NCBI GenBank assembly: GCA_022496185.1
Contig: WTXG01000050.1
Location: forward strand, 140,185 to 204,184
Length of the DNA stretch: 64,000 nucleotides
Origin: Multifurca ochricompacta
Taxonomy: Eukaryota > Basidiomycota > Agaricomycetes > Russulales > Russulaceae
Direction of reading: 5' to 3'
Numbering within the stretch: position 1 is the stretch's first letter; every line of letters starts with the position of its first letter. The position numbers and the translations under genes were made by a program. The notes below the pieces were generated by a model that searched no databases, had not been told where the DNA came from, and saw nothing but the letters and a program-made list of their open reading frames with translations. This document shows positions 53,938 through 64,000 of this stretch, one piece after another.

Positions 53938-56900
53938 AACCTGTGGATCAGGTATACTGCTATGTAACAAAAGCATCAGAGCTAGCTCAGGCTGAGGCAC
54001 AGAAAAACCCGGAAAAGACATTTGAGGAAGTAGTCCCCAAAGAATATCACCAACATCAGAAGGTCTTCTTGGAGGAGGAGTCACAATGCTTTCCCCCTTT
54101 GCGACCATGGGACCACACCATTGATTTCATTCTGGATGCCCCACAGACAGTTGACTGTAAAATCTACCCATTGTCTCAGCTGGAGAAGGAGGCACTCTCG
54201 ACCTTCCTGGAAGAACATTTAGCTAAAGGATATATCCAACCATCAAACTCTCCTTACGCCTCACCATTCTTCTTCATTAAAAAGAAGGATGGGAAGTTAC
54301 GACTGGTACAGGACTACAGACAGATCAATGAGCTTACAGTGAAAAACAACTACCCACTTCCCCTGATATCTGAAATCATTGACAAAATGCATGACAAGGC
54401 TTTATTTTCCAAAATGGACATTTGTTGGGGGTACAATAACATCTGCATTTGAGAAGGTGACCAGTCCAAAGCTGCCTTTAAGACCAACCAAGGACTCTTT
54501 GAACCCAATGTAATGTTCTTCAGCCTGACCAATTCCCCTGCAACCTTTCAGTCAATGATGAATCACATCTTCCGCAATCTTATCCTCACAGAAGAAGTAG
54601 TTGTGTACATGGATGACATTTTAGTAGCCACTAAGAATGATCTTCACCACCATTGAGCCCAGGTCCATGAAGTACTTGACATCCTGACCAAATACGATCT
54701 CTACCTAAAGCCTGCCAAGTGTTCTTTCAAACAGACTAGTGTTGAATACTTGGGTGTCATCCTAGAAGGGGGTCAAGTGTGTATGGACCCCATCAAAGTA
54801 CAGGGCATTTGGGAATGGTCAACTCCCCAGTGCACCAAAGATGTCAGATCCTTCATTGGTTTTTGCAACTTCTACTGGTGCTTCATCAAAGGATTCTCCA
54901 CCATTGCCAGACCACTTAATGACCTAATGAAAAAGGACATGCCTTGGCATTGGGACATACCACAGCAAGAGGCATTTGAGCAGATAAAGGTGATTATCAG
55001 CTCTGAACCTGTCCTCATCCAACCCAACCTAGAAAAACCTTTCAAACTCAAAGTCAATGCCTCTATGTATGCCAATGGGGCTGTCCTGTCACAGCATGAT
55101 CATGCAGGAATCCTACACCCAGTTGCATTTTATTCTGAAACCTTCTCATCAGCAGAAAGGAATTATGACATCTGGGATAGAGAACTACTGGCTATTGTAA
55201 AAGCATTGCAACACTGGTGGCCATATTTGGCTGGATCTCCACATAAGACTATCATTTACACCAACCACTCCAACCTCCTTTACTGGCGAGAACCCCATAA
55301 GATTAGTTGGCATGTAGCATGTGAAGTTTTGGAGCTCAAAGAGTACAACTTCATGCTCAAACACCTCCCTGGAGCTCACAACACATGTGCAGATGCCCTG
55401 TCCAGACCAGCCAGTAGTGATGAAGGAGAGAATGACAACAACAATATTGTAGTCTTACCAGAGGATGTCTTTGCAAAGACTGCCATTGTCAGCCTTCATG
55501 ACATGGATCTTTGGGCCCAGGTGACACAGAATATGAATCAGGAGTTATGCAAATCCTGGGTGGAACCTCACAATCTGAAAATGAAGAATGGTCTCTGGTG
55601 GAAGGATGATGATCGACTGGTTGTCACCAGTGGCAACAACATTAAGAGGGGGGTGATCCATTTTCACCATGACCTTCCCTCTGCCAGACATCCTGGCATT
55701 GCAAACACCTACACCCTTGCCAAACAAGACTACTGGTGGCCCAACATGAAGAAGGATGTAGAAGCATACATCAAGGGATGTGCGGAATGTCAGGCAAATA
55801 AAGTAAATACACACCCAAGACCACCAGCACTTTCACCCATCACACCCATTGCAACAGCCCCCTTCCAAACCATCACCATGGATTTCATTGTCAAACTGCC
55901 ACAGTCACAGGGATATGACTCAATACTCACTATCACAGACCACAATTGCTCAAAGGCCACACTCTTCATCCCTTGTAATGAGACAATCTCGGCTGAAGGA
56001 GTTGCCAAAATTTACCTATACCATGTATATTGGCATTATGGACTCCCCCAAAAGATCATATCCAACCAAGACCCATGGTTTGCATCCATGTTTGCACGAG
56101 CCCTGTGTAAACACCTCAACATCCAACAGAATATTTCCATGGCCTACCATCCTCAGACAGATGGCCAGTCAGAACAGACAAACCAATGGCTAGAACAGTA
56201 CCTTTGCTTCTGGTGCAATGAGAGACAAGACGATTGGGCAGAATGGCTTGTGACAGCTGAGTTTGTGCACAACAGCTGGCCAAATGGGACAACAAAGGTC
56301 TCCCCCTTCTCCCTAATTATGGGATGGAACCCCTGCACCACTTGGACAGATAAACCCACCAATGTACCATCTGTTACTCAGCGTATTGGCCAATGGGAGG
56401 AGATATGGGAATCCGCCAATAGAAACCTTATCAAGGCACAAAAGACCCTGGCTGTGACAGAATTCTCCCTGCAACGTTACTAATGACTCGATATTGTGTT
56501 TCACTGGTGTTTTGCTTACTGAGGGCCTAACCCCTCCTAATTCTCCTTAGTTCTAGCTCATTCTACTGCACAACCATTTAGATATTATATCATAGAACTA
56601 GAACCTTCTATTTACTATGACATAGCTAGAACTACATGTATTTAAAGACCTACTAGAGTAGAGAGACAGACTAAGTCTGTTCTCTTGTATTCAATCAGAG
56701 GTGCTTCGGAATCCTTGAATCCTCTCAGTTAGAGCCCCACTTGAACTCTCCAAGATGTGACTTGGAGAGCCTTCATCATCTTGAACTTGTTGCAGGACTG
56801 AGCGTCTCTGCCGTTGACTTCGATTCTCACACGCGTGCCCTTTGACTTTGTTGTGGGCTTGAACCGAATTTGCTCTTGCTGTGACCTTGAATCTTGACTG

Positions 56901-57068
56901 AACTTGCTTCCTCTTGACCGACGTTCGACACAGTTCTGCACCTAACTGTGACACTGGCCAAGAAGCCCACAAGGTTTACACCCTATCAAGTCAGAGATCA
57001 AGTCTGGCTGGAAGGATGTAATATTCATACCTCTCACCCAACAGCAAAACTTGCTCCTAGATGCTATG
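53938..57068 (+). pseudogene. Chromovirus L pol: protease end to integrase, strongly CpG-decayed
   Basis: A plus-strand E-like element retaining the protease C-terminus (VDQVYCYVTKASELAQAEAQ), RT (SPFFFIKKKDGKLRLVQDY, VYMDDILVAT near 54620), RNase H (WDRELLAIVKAL, TNHSNLLYW) and integrase up to the segment at G. Arg codons are widely changed to Trp, Cys, Gln or stop (TGA at 54450-54452 and 54654-54656). The second catalytic integrase Asp is Asn (ISNQDPWF), and the RNase H Asp of HTDHSN is Asn. Solo LTR O splits it at AQKTLA/KKPTRF. It ends at LAPRCY, where G begins. Gag, ORF3 and both LTRs are not in the window. Confidence 0.9.
56453..56953 (+). repeat. Solo LTR O
   Basis: 501 bp, TGTGACAGAATTC...CTGTGACA, with a perfect 5-bp duplication CTGGC (56448-56452, 56954-56958). 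TATTTAAA is followed at 34 nt by AAGTCTGTTCT, so it belongs to the C/H promoter class. There is no interior, so it probably arose by LTR-LTR recombination. I placed it on the plus strand from this promoter. Confidence 0.9.
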
Positions 57069-58264
57069 TGTTACACCCAGTGCGGGACATTCCACATGAC
57101 TTGTGTGACAGTGCGATTCGTGGATTCAGGTAAGAAACCAATAAGGCTTCTTGGAGTTCGAGTGGGACAAGTCAAAGTCAAAGGGGTGCTCCCTAAGACA
57201 ATGTTGAATGGAAAAGTGCTGGAAGCACTTGAGACAACTGAGTCAGAGATCAAAGGGGAATGTCCAGAAGACAGGCACCGATGTATTCAATAAGTCAAGT
57301 CTGAGGTCTACAGTGTAGCTACAGCAGACTTATATATGTAACTCAACAGGCGTCTACGAGATAAGGGTACAGAGTCAAGTGGGCCCAAATATATGGAAGT
57401 GGACAGCGTAAAGTTGAGCTTCTGATAGTGTTACACTCAGAGGGGCGTACGCAGTCGAGTGCGGGTGGCTAGGTCACAGAGACAAGGTCGGGATGATCTT
57501 GGGTCGATGCGGAAGACAATAAGTCCAACGCAGGGTCTACCAGAGTCACAGGCTCAGTGTACAAGTCACAGAGGATGAGTACCAAAGGGACAAGTTCGGG
57601 TGGTGAGACACAAGGAAGGAAGTTAAAGGTCCACAAGGCTACTGATTGTCACAGGAGCTCAAGATGGGGAACATCTGAGCTGGACTAGCTAGGGTATATA
57701 TACATGCTGGTACTAGCTTAGTCATCCGTTCTTATCAGGCTTATCTAGACGCTTGTGGTTCTGGATGTGTGACTATGGAACCTTCCATCAGAACCAGTGC
57801 CACCCTCTTCCCATGTCAACTAAGGTTCAGGGTCCTTCTGTACACGAGGCATCAAACCTTACTGTCACGTGATCTGCTTCTTGTACCTCATGCTGTATTC
57901 ATCTTCTGTGCTTCGGCGTGGGACATCATGACTAAGCCGGCGATGTCCTTGCAGACTCCGCGCAGCTACTGTCACTGCTTGTGTGTCCCCCACGTCTTGC
58001 TGTCTGTCAGGTACGCTGGGTAGGTCATGACAGATAGGGTATTAAGTAAATGTCCGATCGTAAAAATAAGGAGATAAGAAGATAAGATGTCAAACATAGG
58101 TAAACGGTGCGTCAACAGGTGCAAAGTGGATCATGGGGATGGAAGTAAGGCACGTGATGGATCCCATGATGGGGTCATGATTGAGAAGTGCAAAGTGGGT
58201 GGCAAAGAGGGGTCGTCGTTGGGAAGCAGAAAGAAAATGGGGACGGACGGTAGAGGTTGTAACA
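57069..58264 (-). repeat. Element G 3' LTR, interrupted by solo LTR P
   Basis: TGTTAC...GTAACA. Removing P and one GATAG leaves 587 bp, the size of the A and B LTRs. The internal side carries the same AGAAGAGGGGGTGA tract as B and D (minus strand, about 58265-58278). Confidence 0.9.
57429..58032. repeat. Solo LTR P inserted in the element G LTR
   Basis: 604 bp, TGTTACACTCAG...GGTCATGACA, with a perfect 5-bp duplication GATAG (57424-57428, 58033-58037). Its ends resemble those of element K (TGTTAC/CATGACA) but the body differs. A TATATATA run near 57693-57702 may be its promoter. Orientation is not determined. Confidence 0.85.
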
Positions 58265-58295
58265 TCACCCCCTCTTCTGGTTCTAGCAGACCCAG

Positions 58296-59495
58296 CTAGA
58301 AACGACTCGTACTGTCATCATCCTGTACCAACTCCAAATAGTCATCAGCTACATTACGATCATCCATGGTATAGTTCTCCTTGTCTGCATCTTGGGGGCA
58401 TTGGTGAGTGTGGAGGAACCCGTAGGGACCACGTTGGCCACACAAGTGGCACAGATCGTGGATAGGACAATCCAACTCTTGGTGCCCTGAATTGTGATGC
58501 AAGCACTTGCCACACCACCCAGACGGGTTGTTGATCGTCAGGGCAACTCCTACTTGGCAGAAGATACAGAACCTGCTCCAATGCAGGTTGCTACGACAAT
58601 GCCGGCACCACTTGCAATTGAGAGGACAGTTCCAGCTGATGTGGTACTTACTGTCACAGTGCCAGCACATCTCCCCACGAGGGTTCTCATGCATACATGG
58701 CATCTCAAATCGGTTCAGCAGTAACACCAGGGCAGCCCCCAGTGATTGCGGTGGGAGAGGTCGGGCATAGGTGTCAGTGTACCTCTCCACAATAGTCTGG
58801 TATGTGTCCCCCTTCTCCAATCTCTTTCGAATCTCAACCAGCTCCTGTTCGACTTGGAACATCCCGTTGGTCAACCAGGCCATCATCTTGGCGTGTTCTT
58901 TGTATTGTTGGTTGAGTGTATTGCGCAAGGTCAAGTTCTTCCGCAGTCTCATTACCTCAGCTTTGAGACACGGAAGTCGCATGTCACTCAATACCTCGTC
59001 GATGGCAAAGGCCCGGGAATCTTCGGCAGCCAAGTGCCCCAGCTGTTTGTTGGTCATTGTGTGATGTAAACGACCTGTATACCTTTCTTCCAGATAAACT
59101 GGAGCTCCATAAACGGGGCCATCCTTCTTCATGCACCCGGCAACATCCATCCCTCCATTGGTGTAGAAGATGTACTTGGCGATTGCGACTGTCCCATCAC
59201 CCATGGTGATCTCCAATGGGTAGTACGTGGAGGAATTAGGGTTATTAACGAAGAAGGGGAACTCCAGGACCTTGTTGTCTGACTCCATACCTATCAGGTC
59301 ATTTGGATGCAGTTCTTCACAGTGTTTGAAGTTGTCATTGGGGTTGGGGGACTGGTTCTTGACCCGAGCCTCAGCGGCCTCGTAGTCAATGGGTGAGGAG
59401 GGACATGTGGAGGGGTGAGCAGAAGGGAAGTTTTCGACGACGACAGTGGTAGCGGTGAAGGCATCGACGGCGGTGTTGGCAGTGATGAAAGACAT
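58296..59495 (-). CDS. ORF3 of element G: four-zinc-knuckle protein
   Basis: An intact frame of 399 codons in an otherwise broken element. The start is MSFITANTAVDAF (ATG 59493-59495), with an open upstream stretch to 59534. It has all conserved blocks of the B and D proteins: PEF/LEFPFFVNNPNSSTYY, GMDVAGCMKKDGPVYGAPVY, a helical region around LKAEVMRLRKNLTLRNTLNQ, and Cys/His modules CWHCDSKYHISWNC, CRHCRSNLHWSRFC, CGKCLHHNSGHQELDC and CHLCGQRGPYGF with HQC. The acidic tail QDDDSTSRF is kept. The frame ends 31 nt from the LTR. The pol end (59571) lies 75 nt upstream in another frame. Function unknown; nucleic-acid binding is inferred. Confidence 0.85.
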   Translation of the reverse strand: MSFITANTAVDAFTATTVVVENFPSAHPSTCPSSPIDYEAAEARVKNQSPNPNDNFKHCEELHPNDLIGMESDNKVLEFPFFVNNPNSSTYYPLEITMGDGTVAIAKYIFYTNGGMDVAGCMKKDGPVYGAPVYLEERYTGRLHHTMTNKQLGHLAAEDSRAFAIDEVLSDMRLPCLKAEVMRLRKNLTLRNTLNQQYKEHAKMMAWLTNGMFQVEQELVEIRKRLEKGDTYQTIVERYTDTYARPLPPQSLGAALVLLLNRFEMPCMHENPRGEMCWHCDSKYHISWNCPLNCKWCRHCRSNLHWSRFCIFCQVGVALTINNPSGWCGKCLHHNSGHQELDCPIHDLCHLCGQRGPYGFLHTHQCPQDADKENYTMDDRNVADDYLELVQDDDSTSRF

Positions 59496-59570
59496 AATGG
59501 ATTGTGTGGTGGTAGGATGTTGCTGTGGGAGCATGTACTGGGGAATTTGCTTGGGGTCTGGGTCATCCTT

Positions 59571-62500
59571 TTAACTGTCCTTGGGTGCTTCTGGATGTCG
59601 GTCATGGAACTCCGAGATAAGGACCGGGGCAAAGATATTCCCGGCAGGCTCCCACGAGTTGTCAGAGTCTGGGAATCCTTTCCACTTGACTAGGTAATGC
59701 AGCTTGCGCCCTCGGCCTTTATGTGAGGAGTCTAGAATTTGCTCCACTTCCCACTCTGCTTCTCCATCGATTAATTCAGGGGGGGTCTTGGGAAGTTTTC
59801 CCCATGCAGGGATGTTTCTCTGTAAGGTGTCAGAAGTCGGGCATGGAAGACTGGATGAATTCTCCATGTGGGTGGAAGTCTGAGTTCATATGACACATCT
59901 GACAGCTTCCTTGTTATCATGAAAGGCCTGTGGTGTCGGGGAGCTAATTTGGCAGTGGGGTGTGACGTGTGAATGTTCTTTCCCTCCAGCCAGACGAGGT
60001 CATTGGTCTGATAAGGCATAAACTTCAATGGCCTTTCAGATAGGGTTCTTTGTGCCTTGAGCAGATTCTCATTGGCTGATTTCCTGATCTCTTCCCATTG
60101 GCTGATATGCTGTGCAGCTGATGGAACGTTCGTGGGTTTCTTGGTCCAGTTGGTCCGTGGCGTCCATCCCATAATAAGTGAGAATGGAGGGGTCTTAGTG
60201 GTCCCGTTGGGCCATGAGTTGTGTGCAAACTCTGCCATTGCCAACCAGTCAGCCCAGTCATCCTGTTGTCCATTGCACCAGAACCAAAGATACTGTTCTA
60301 GCCATTGGTTCGTTCTTTCCGATTGTCCATCAGTTTGTGGATGGTAGGCGGTCGAAATATTCTGGGTGATGTCTAAGGTCTTACAGAGCGCCCTAGCAAA
60401 TGTGGAGGTGAAACGTGGGTCGCGGTCAGAGATGATCTTTTCTGGGAGGCTGTAGTGTCTGTAGACATGATCCAGGTAGAGTTTGGCTACTCCTTCCACT
60501 GTGACGGACTCATTACAGGGTATGAATAGTGCTGCTTTAGAGCAATCATGGTTGGTGATGGTCAAGATAGAGTCGAACCCTCTGGAGATGGGGAGTTTGA
60601 CTATGAAGTCCATCACGATGGTCTGAAATGGTAGTGAAGCCGTAGGTGTGATTGGGAATAGTGCTGGCGGGTGTGTGTGTGTGTTCACTTTATTGGCTTG
60701 GCAGTCCGCGCATCCTTTCACATAGTTTTCCACATCCTTCTTCATGTTTGGCCACCAGTAATCTCATTTAGCCAAGGCGTACATGTTAGCAATGCCAGGG
60801 TGGCCCGCAGAGGGCAGGTTGTGGTGAAAATGGATCACCCCCCTCTTAATGTTGTCGCCACCAGTGACAACAAGCTGATCCCCATCCTTCCACCAAAGGC
60901 CATCAATCTTCTTCAGATTATGTGCATCTGCCCATGACTCGCATAACTGTTGGTTCATGTTTTGTGACACTTGGGCCCATAAATCCATGTCATGGAGGCT
61001 TACAATGGCAGCTTTCGCGAAGACTTCCTCAGGAAGGACTGTGACATCATTATTGTCTTCCTCTCCAGTGTTCAAGTCAGGCCGTCGTGACAAGGCATCC
61101 GCATGTGCATTGCAACTCCCTGTGATATGTTTCAACACAAAGTTATATTCCTCCAATTCTAGGACTTCGCGAGCAACCTGTCAACTAATCTTGTGGGGTT
61201 CCTTCCAATATAATAGGTTGGAATGGTCAGTGTGAATAATGGTTTTATGGGGAGTCCCTGCTAGGTATGGTCGCCAATGTTGTAATGCTTTTACAATGGC
61301 GAGCAGTTCTCTGTCCCAAATATCATAATTCCATTCTGCCGGTGAGAATGTCTCCGAGTAGAAGGCAACCGGATGAAGCAATCCTGTCGCATCCCGTTGG
61401 TTTAGTATGGCTCCATTCACAAAGTGCGATGCATCTACTTCAAGTTCGAAGGGTCTTTTGAGGTCTGGTTGCAGAAGAACTGGTTCTGAGCCCATAATGT
61501 CCTGGATCTGTTCGAAGGCTCATTGCTGTTCATTTCCCCAGTGCCAGGGTGTATCCTTCTTTAACAGCCCATTCAACGGTTGGGCAATACCTGAGAATCC
61601 TCGTACAAATCACCAGTAGAAATTGCAGAATCCAATGAAGGATCGCACGTCCTTGATACACGTGGGTATGGGCCACTCCTGAATTCCTTGCACTTTCACT
61701 GGGTCCATCCGAACACATCCTCCTTCCAGGATAACCCCCAGGTATTCTATGCTCTGTTGTTCAAATGAGCATTTGGCTGGTTTGAGATATAGATCGTGTT
61801 CATGCAGAATTTCCAATACCTGGTGAACTCACTCTCGGCGATGGACCAAATTGTCTGTTGTAGCCATGAGGATATCATCCATGTACACCACCACTTCGCC
61901 TGTGAGGATAAGGTCACGGAAGATGTGGTTCATCATGGATTGAAAGGTGGCAGGCGAGTTGGTAGGGCCGAAGAACATGACATTTGGCTCGAAGAGTCCC
62001 TGGTTGGTTTTAAATGCCACTTTGCATTGATCTCCTTCCTTAATCCTGATGTTATTGTATCCCCACCGGACATCCATTTTGGAGAATAGGGACTTGTCCC
62101 GCATGGTATCAATGAGTTCGGAGATGAGGGGAAGAGGATAAGCATTCTTTATGGTGTGGGCATTTATCCATTGGTAGTCTTGAACAGGTCATAGTTTACC
62201 ATCTTTCTTTTGATGAAGAAGAAAGGTGATGCATATGGTGACTTCGATGGGTGAATGTACCCTTTTGCAAGGTGCTCTTTGAGGAACGCTGTGAGTGCTG
62301 CTTGCTCCTTCTGGGATAGTGGATAAATTTTGCAGTCGATGGCAGATGGGGTATCAGGTGTGAATTCAATAGCATGATCCCAAGGTCACACGGGCAGGAA
62401 ACGTTGTGATCCTCTTCTGAGAATACCTTCCAGTGTCAGTGATAAACTTCCAGTACTACCTCCTCAAAGGTCTTCTCTGTATGCCCTTCCGCTGCCTTTT

Positions 62501-63048
62501 GGGCAAGTTCTGATGCTTTTGTAGCATAACAGCGACCTACATCCTCTTCCTCTGTTTTCTGTACCCTTGCATGTCAGATGGCATAATCATACCCTAATGA
62601 CGTAATAAGGACAGGGTAAAAGTCCTTGTCCATGGTTGTGTCGCTCCAATTGATCTTTGGCTCGAATGCAGCCAACCATGGGTACCCTAGGATTAGATCT
62701 TCGTTCCCTAGATTGGTGACAAGGAATTGAATCGTTTTTGTCCTCTCCCCCACCTGGACATTAAGGTCAGTGTAGTGGGTAATCCTTCTGGCTCTATTGG
62801 CTGTTCCGTCTATATTCCAGATGTTCTTTTCCTGGGGGAGTTCCAGCATCCCCAAGCCCATGGTTCTCGCCATTCGCAGGCTGATGAAGTTATCCATGGC
62901 ACCTGAATCAATCAGGATGTCACGGTCAGCCGTCCTCTGTGTAGTCTCGAAATGTACTGGTATTTTCAGTGATTGAAGCAACTAGTATACACAGAGGTTA
63001 CATGTAATGCTCGCGCCAGGCTGACAGGGTAGAGCCAGTCAAAAATCC
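59571..63048 (-). pseudogene. Element G pol, many stops
   Basis: Protease (DSGAMDNFISLRM, about 62880-62910), RT ([27 protein letters not shown] near 61880), RNase H (LEVDASHFVNGAIL, HTDHSNLLYW), integrase (CADCQANK, MDFIVKLPISRG, ISDRDPRFTS, DGQSERTNQWLEQY) and chromodomain ([28 protein letters not shown]). TGA stops fall at 62189-62191 (Arg of GKLRPVQDY), before PWDH near 62385, near 61182 and near 60766, and frameshifts near 59780 and 62215 add to the damage. Most stops replace Arg codons. Confidence 0.9.
63040..63048 (-). promoter_or_regulatory. Candidate -1 frameshift site, element G gag/pol
   Basis: Minus-strand GGATTTTTG. Gag ends AKKDF with GAT TTT TGA, and pol reads on in the -1 frame (TTG ACT GGC TCT). 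Confidence 0.58.
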
Positions 63049-64000
63049 TTTTTGGCGAATGCCTTCTCTACCAAGATGGCTCGTACCTCCTCGCTCTCCT
63101 TCATCATATTCGCCCATATTTCTTGCGCCTTTTCTTCTTTCATTGGCGTTTTCTTATTGATGGTAGGTGGATGTTACGGACAGCGTGACTGTTGCTTCTG
63201 CCACTCATGCCCCTTTCTTGGGCATTCCCTTGACATATGGCCCAGTGCTTTGCAGCAAAAGCATCTTCCCTCCTTCATTAACATCTGCCTTTCATCTTCA
63301 GTGAGCGCAACCCATGCTCTGGTTCTGTCAGCCGAGGTATCCATTGCATTTGGATCCTTCTGGAAGTATGGGCGGCTGACCCCGAAGGCAGCCTTCCACT
63401 GGTCACGAGTCTTTCCCTTTTTAGTGTTGACTCCAAAGCGTGTCTGGAAGTCAAGGTAATCCTGCTGCTGTCGTCGAGCAGCATCAACCCATCCATCCCA
63501 GTCCTGGGGGTGGTGGAACTGGATAATATTTTTGACCAGTGGGTGGGCAACCCTTGTGAGAAGAGGTCCAGTGTTGCCTCTTCATCCGTGTCGTACCCAG
63601 CCCTGTTAGCCAGGCTTCTGAATTTAGCCACATAGGCATCCAATTCTCCCTTTTCCATCTTAAGGGACTTCAATTCTCGGGCAGCCTTCTGCTTGGCCTG
63701 TCCATCCGTGAATGCATCCTTGAATCTCTGGGCAATAGTTTCCCAAAGAACTTCATTAGTGGTGCGACGACCACTCTCGACTTGTTCATTCAGCCACTCC
63801 AGCTGTTCCATTGTCCAGTCATCTACCGCATCCCCTCGTATCAGAGATAGGAAAAGGTTGGCGCATTGGAAGGGGTTAATGATCTGGGGAACATCATGGT
63901 TGAAGTTTTTGAACATTGTAAATTCCAACATAAACTTCTTGCTCTGGGAGCGGTCCCCATGAATGTCTGGGGTAGTACTCCTGATAGCCATCCGAGGGGG
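63040..64000 (-). pseudogene. Element G gag, C-terminal two thirds, frameshifted
   Basis: The window ends inside Gag. Visible are capsid motifs (DRSQSKKFMLEF, SLIRGDAVDDWTMEQLEW, AKFRSLANRAGYDTDEE). A frameshift near 63535 follows (FSQGLPTHW instead of FSQGLPNPLV), then a knuckle CFCCKALGHMSREC (about 63220-63270) in another frame, and AFAKKDF at the end. The N-terminal domain and 5' LTR lie outside. Confidence 0.85.

Larger units (their letters stand above)
57069..64000 (-). mobile_element. Ty3/Gypsy chromovirus G, running off the right edge
   Basis: A minus-strand element inserted in L. Its 3' LTR is at 57069-58264 (interrupted by P), then polypurine tract, ORF3, pol and gag to the window end. 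The 5' LTR lies beyond 64000. The expected target duplication is CTATG (57064-57068), to be checked beyond the window. It has many TGA stops and small indels in pol and gag, while ORF3 is intact. Confidence 0.92.

Noticed and set aside
57429..58032. P as a small host gene or ncRNA
   Set aside because: It is bounded by TGTTAC/ATGACA and a perfect GATAG duplication, so it is a solo LTR.

Overview
This window is a eukaryotic transposon graveyard. I found no cellular gene, tRNA, rRNA or bacterial feature. Nearly every base can be assigned to nested LTR retrotransposons, with two solo LTRs. Ty3/Gypsy chromoviruses (integrase with a C-terminal chromodomain) and Ty1/Copia elements together suggest a filamentous fungus, most likely a basidiomycete. 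The species cannot be told from this sequence. Many copies carry C-to-T changes at CpG (Arg CGA codons turned into TGA stops), as expected of methylated or RIP-like mutated repeats.

Left block (1-36330). The oldest layer is Copia element M (+). Its 5' LTR is cut by chromovirus A (-, 1-17786, running off the left edge). A is cut twice in its protease gene, by chromovirus B (1244-7815, TSD CTGCC) and chromovirus C (8157-15434, TSD GTCAA). M's leader is cut by Copia F (-, 18740-32631, TSD TAATC), which is itself cut by chromovirus E (-, 21590-29117, TSD CAAAG). M's gag is cut by a more diverged Copia, N (+, from 33533), whose 3' half is missing.

Middle (36331-45577). Gypsy element K (-) has LTRs of 576 and 574 bp, but it has no matching target duplication and different elements on its two sides. 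It probably marks an ectopic recombination junction. It carries a decayed extra reading frame upstream of gag.

Right block (45578-64000). The 3' part of chromovirus D (+) is interrupted by H (47360-51208, TSD TACCC), a short non-autonomous element whose two LTRs look identical. D abuts the strongly CpG-decayed chromovirus L (+), which holds solo LTR O (TSD CTGGC). L is cut by chromovirus G (-, 57069 to the right edge), whose 3' LTR holds solo LTR P (TSD GATAG).

The main biological signals are these. (1) A third ORF lies between pol and the 3' LTR. In B, D and G it is separate and its frame spans 399 codons, with four CCHC-type zinc knuckles; in E it is fused in frame to Pol; C and H have a different version. 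(2) There is a Tf1-like self-priming layout: a 10-11 nt match between the primer-binding site and a segment starting 34-35 nt after the TATA box, seen with three different sequences. (3) A GGATTTTTR site lies at the gag/pol junction of six copies, with pol in the -1 frame. (4) The Copia leaders are about 940 nt long and hold a hairpin with a compensatory base-pair change.
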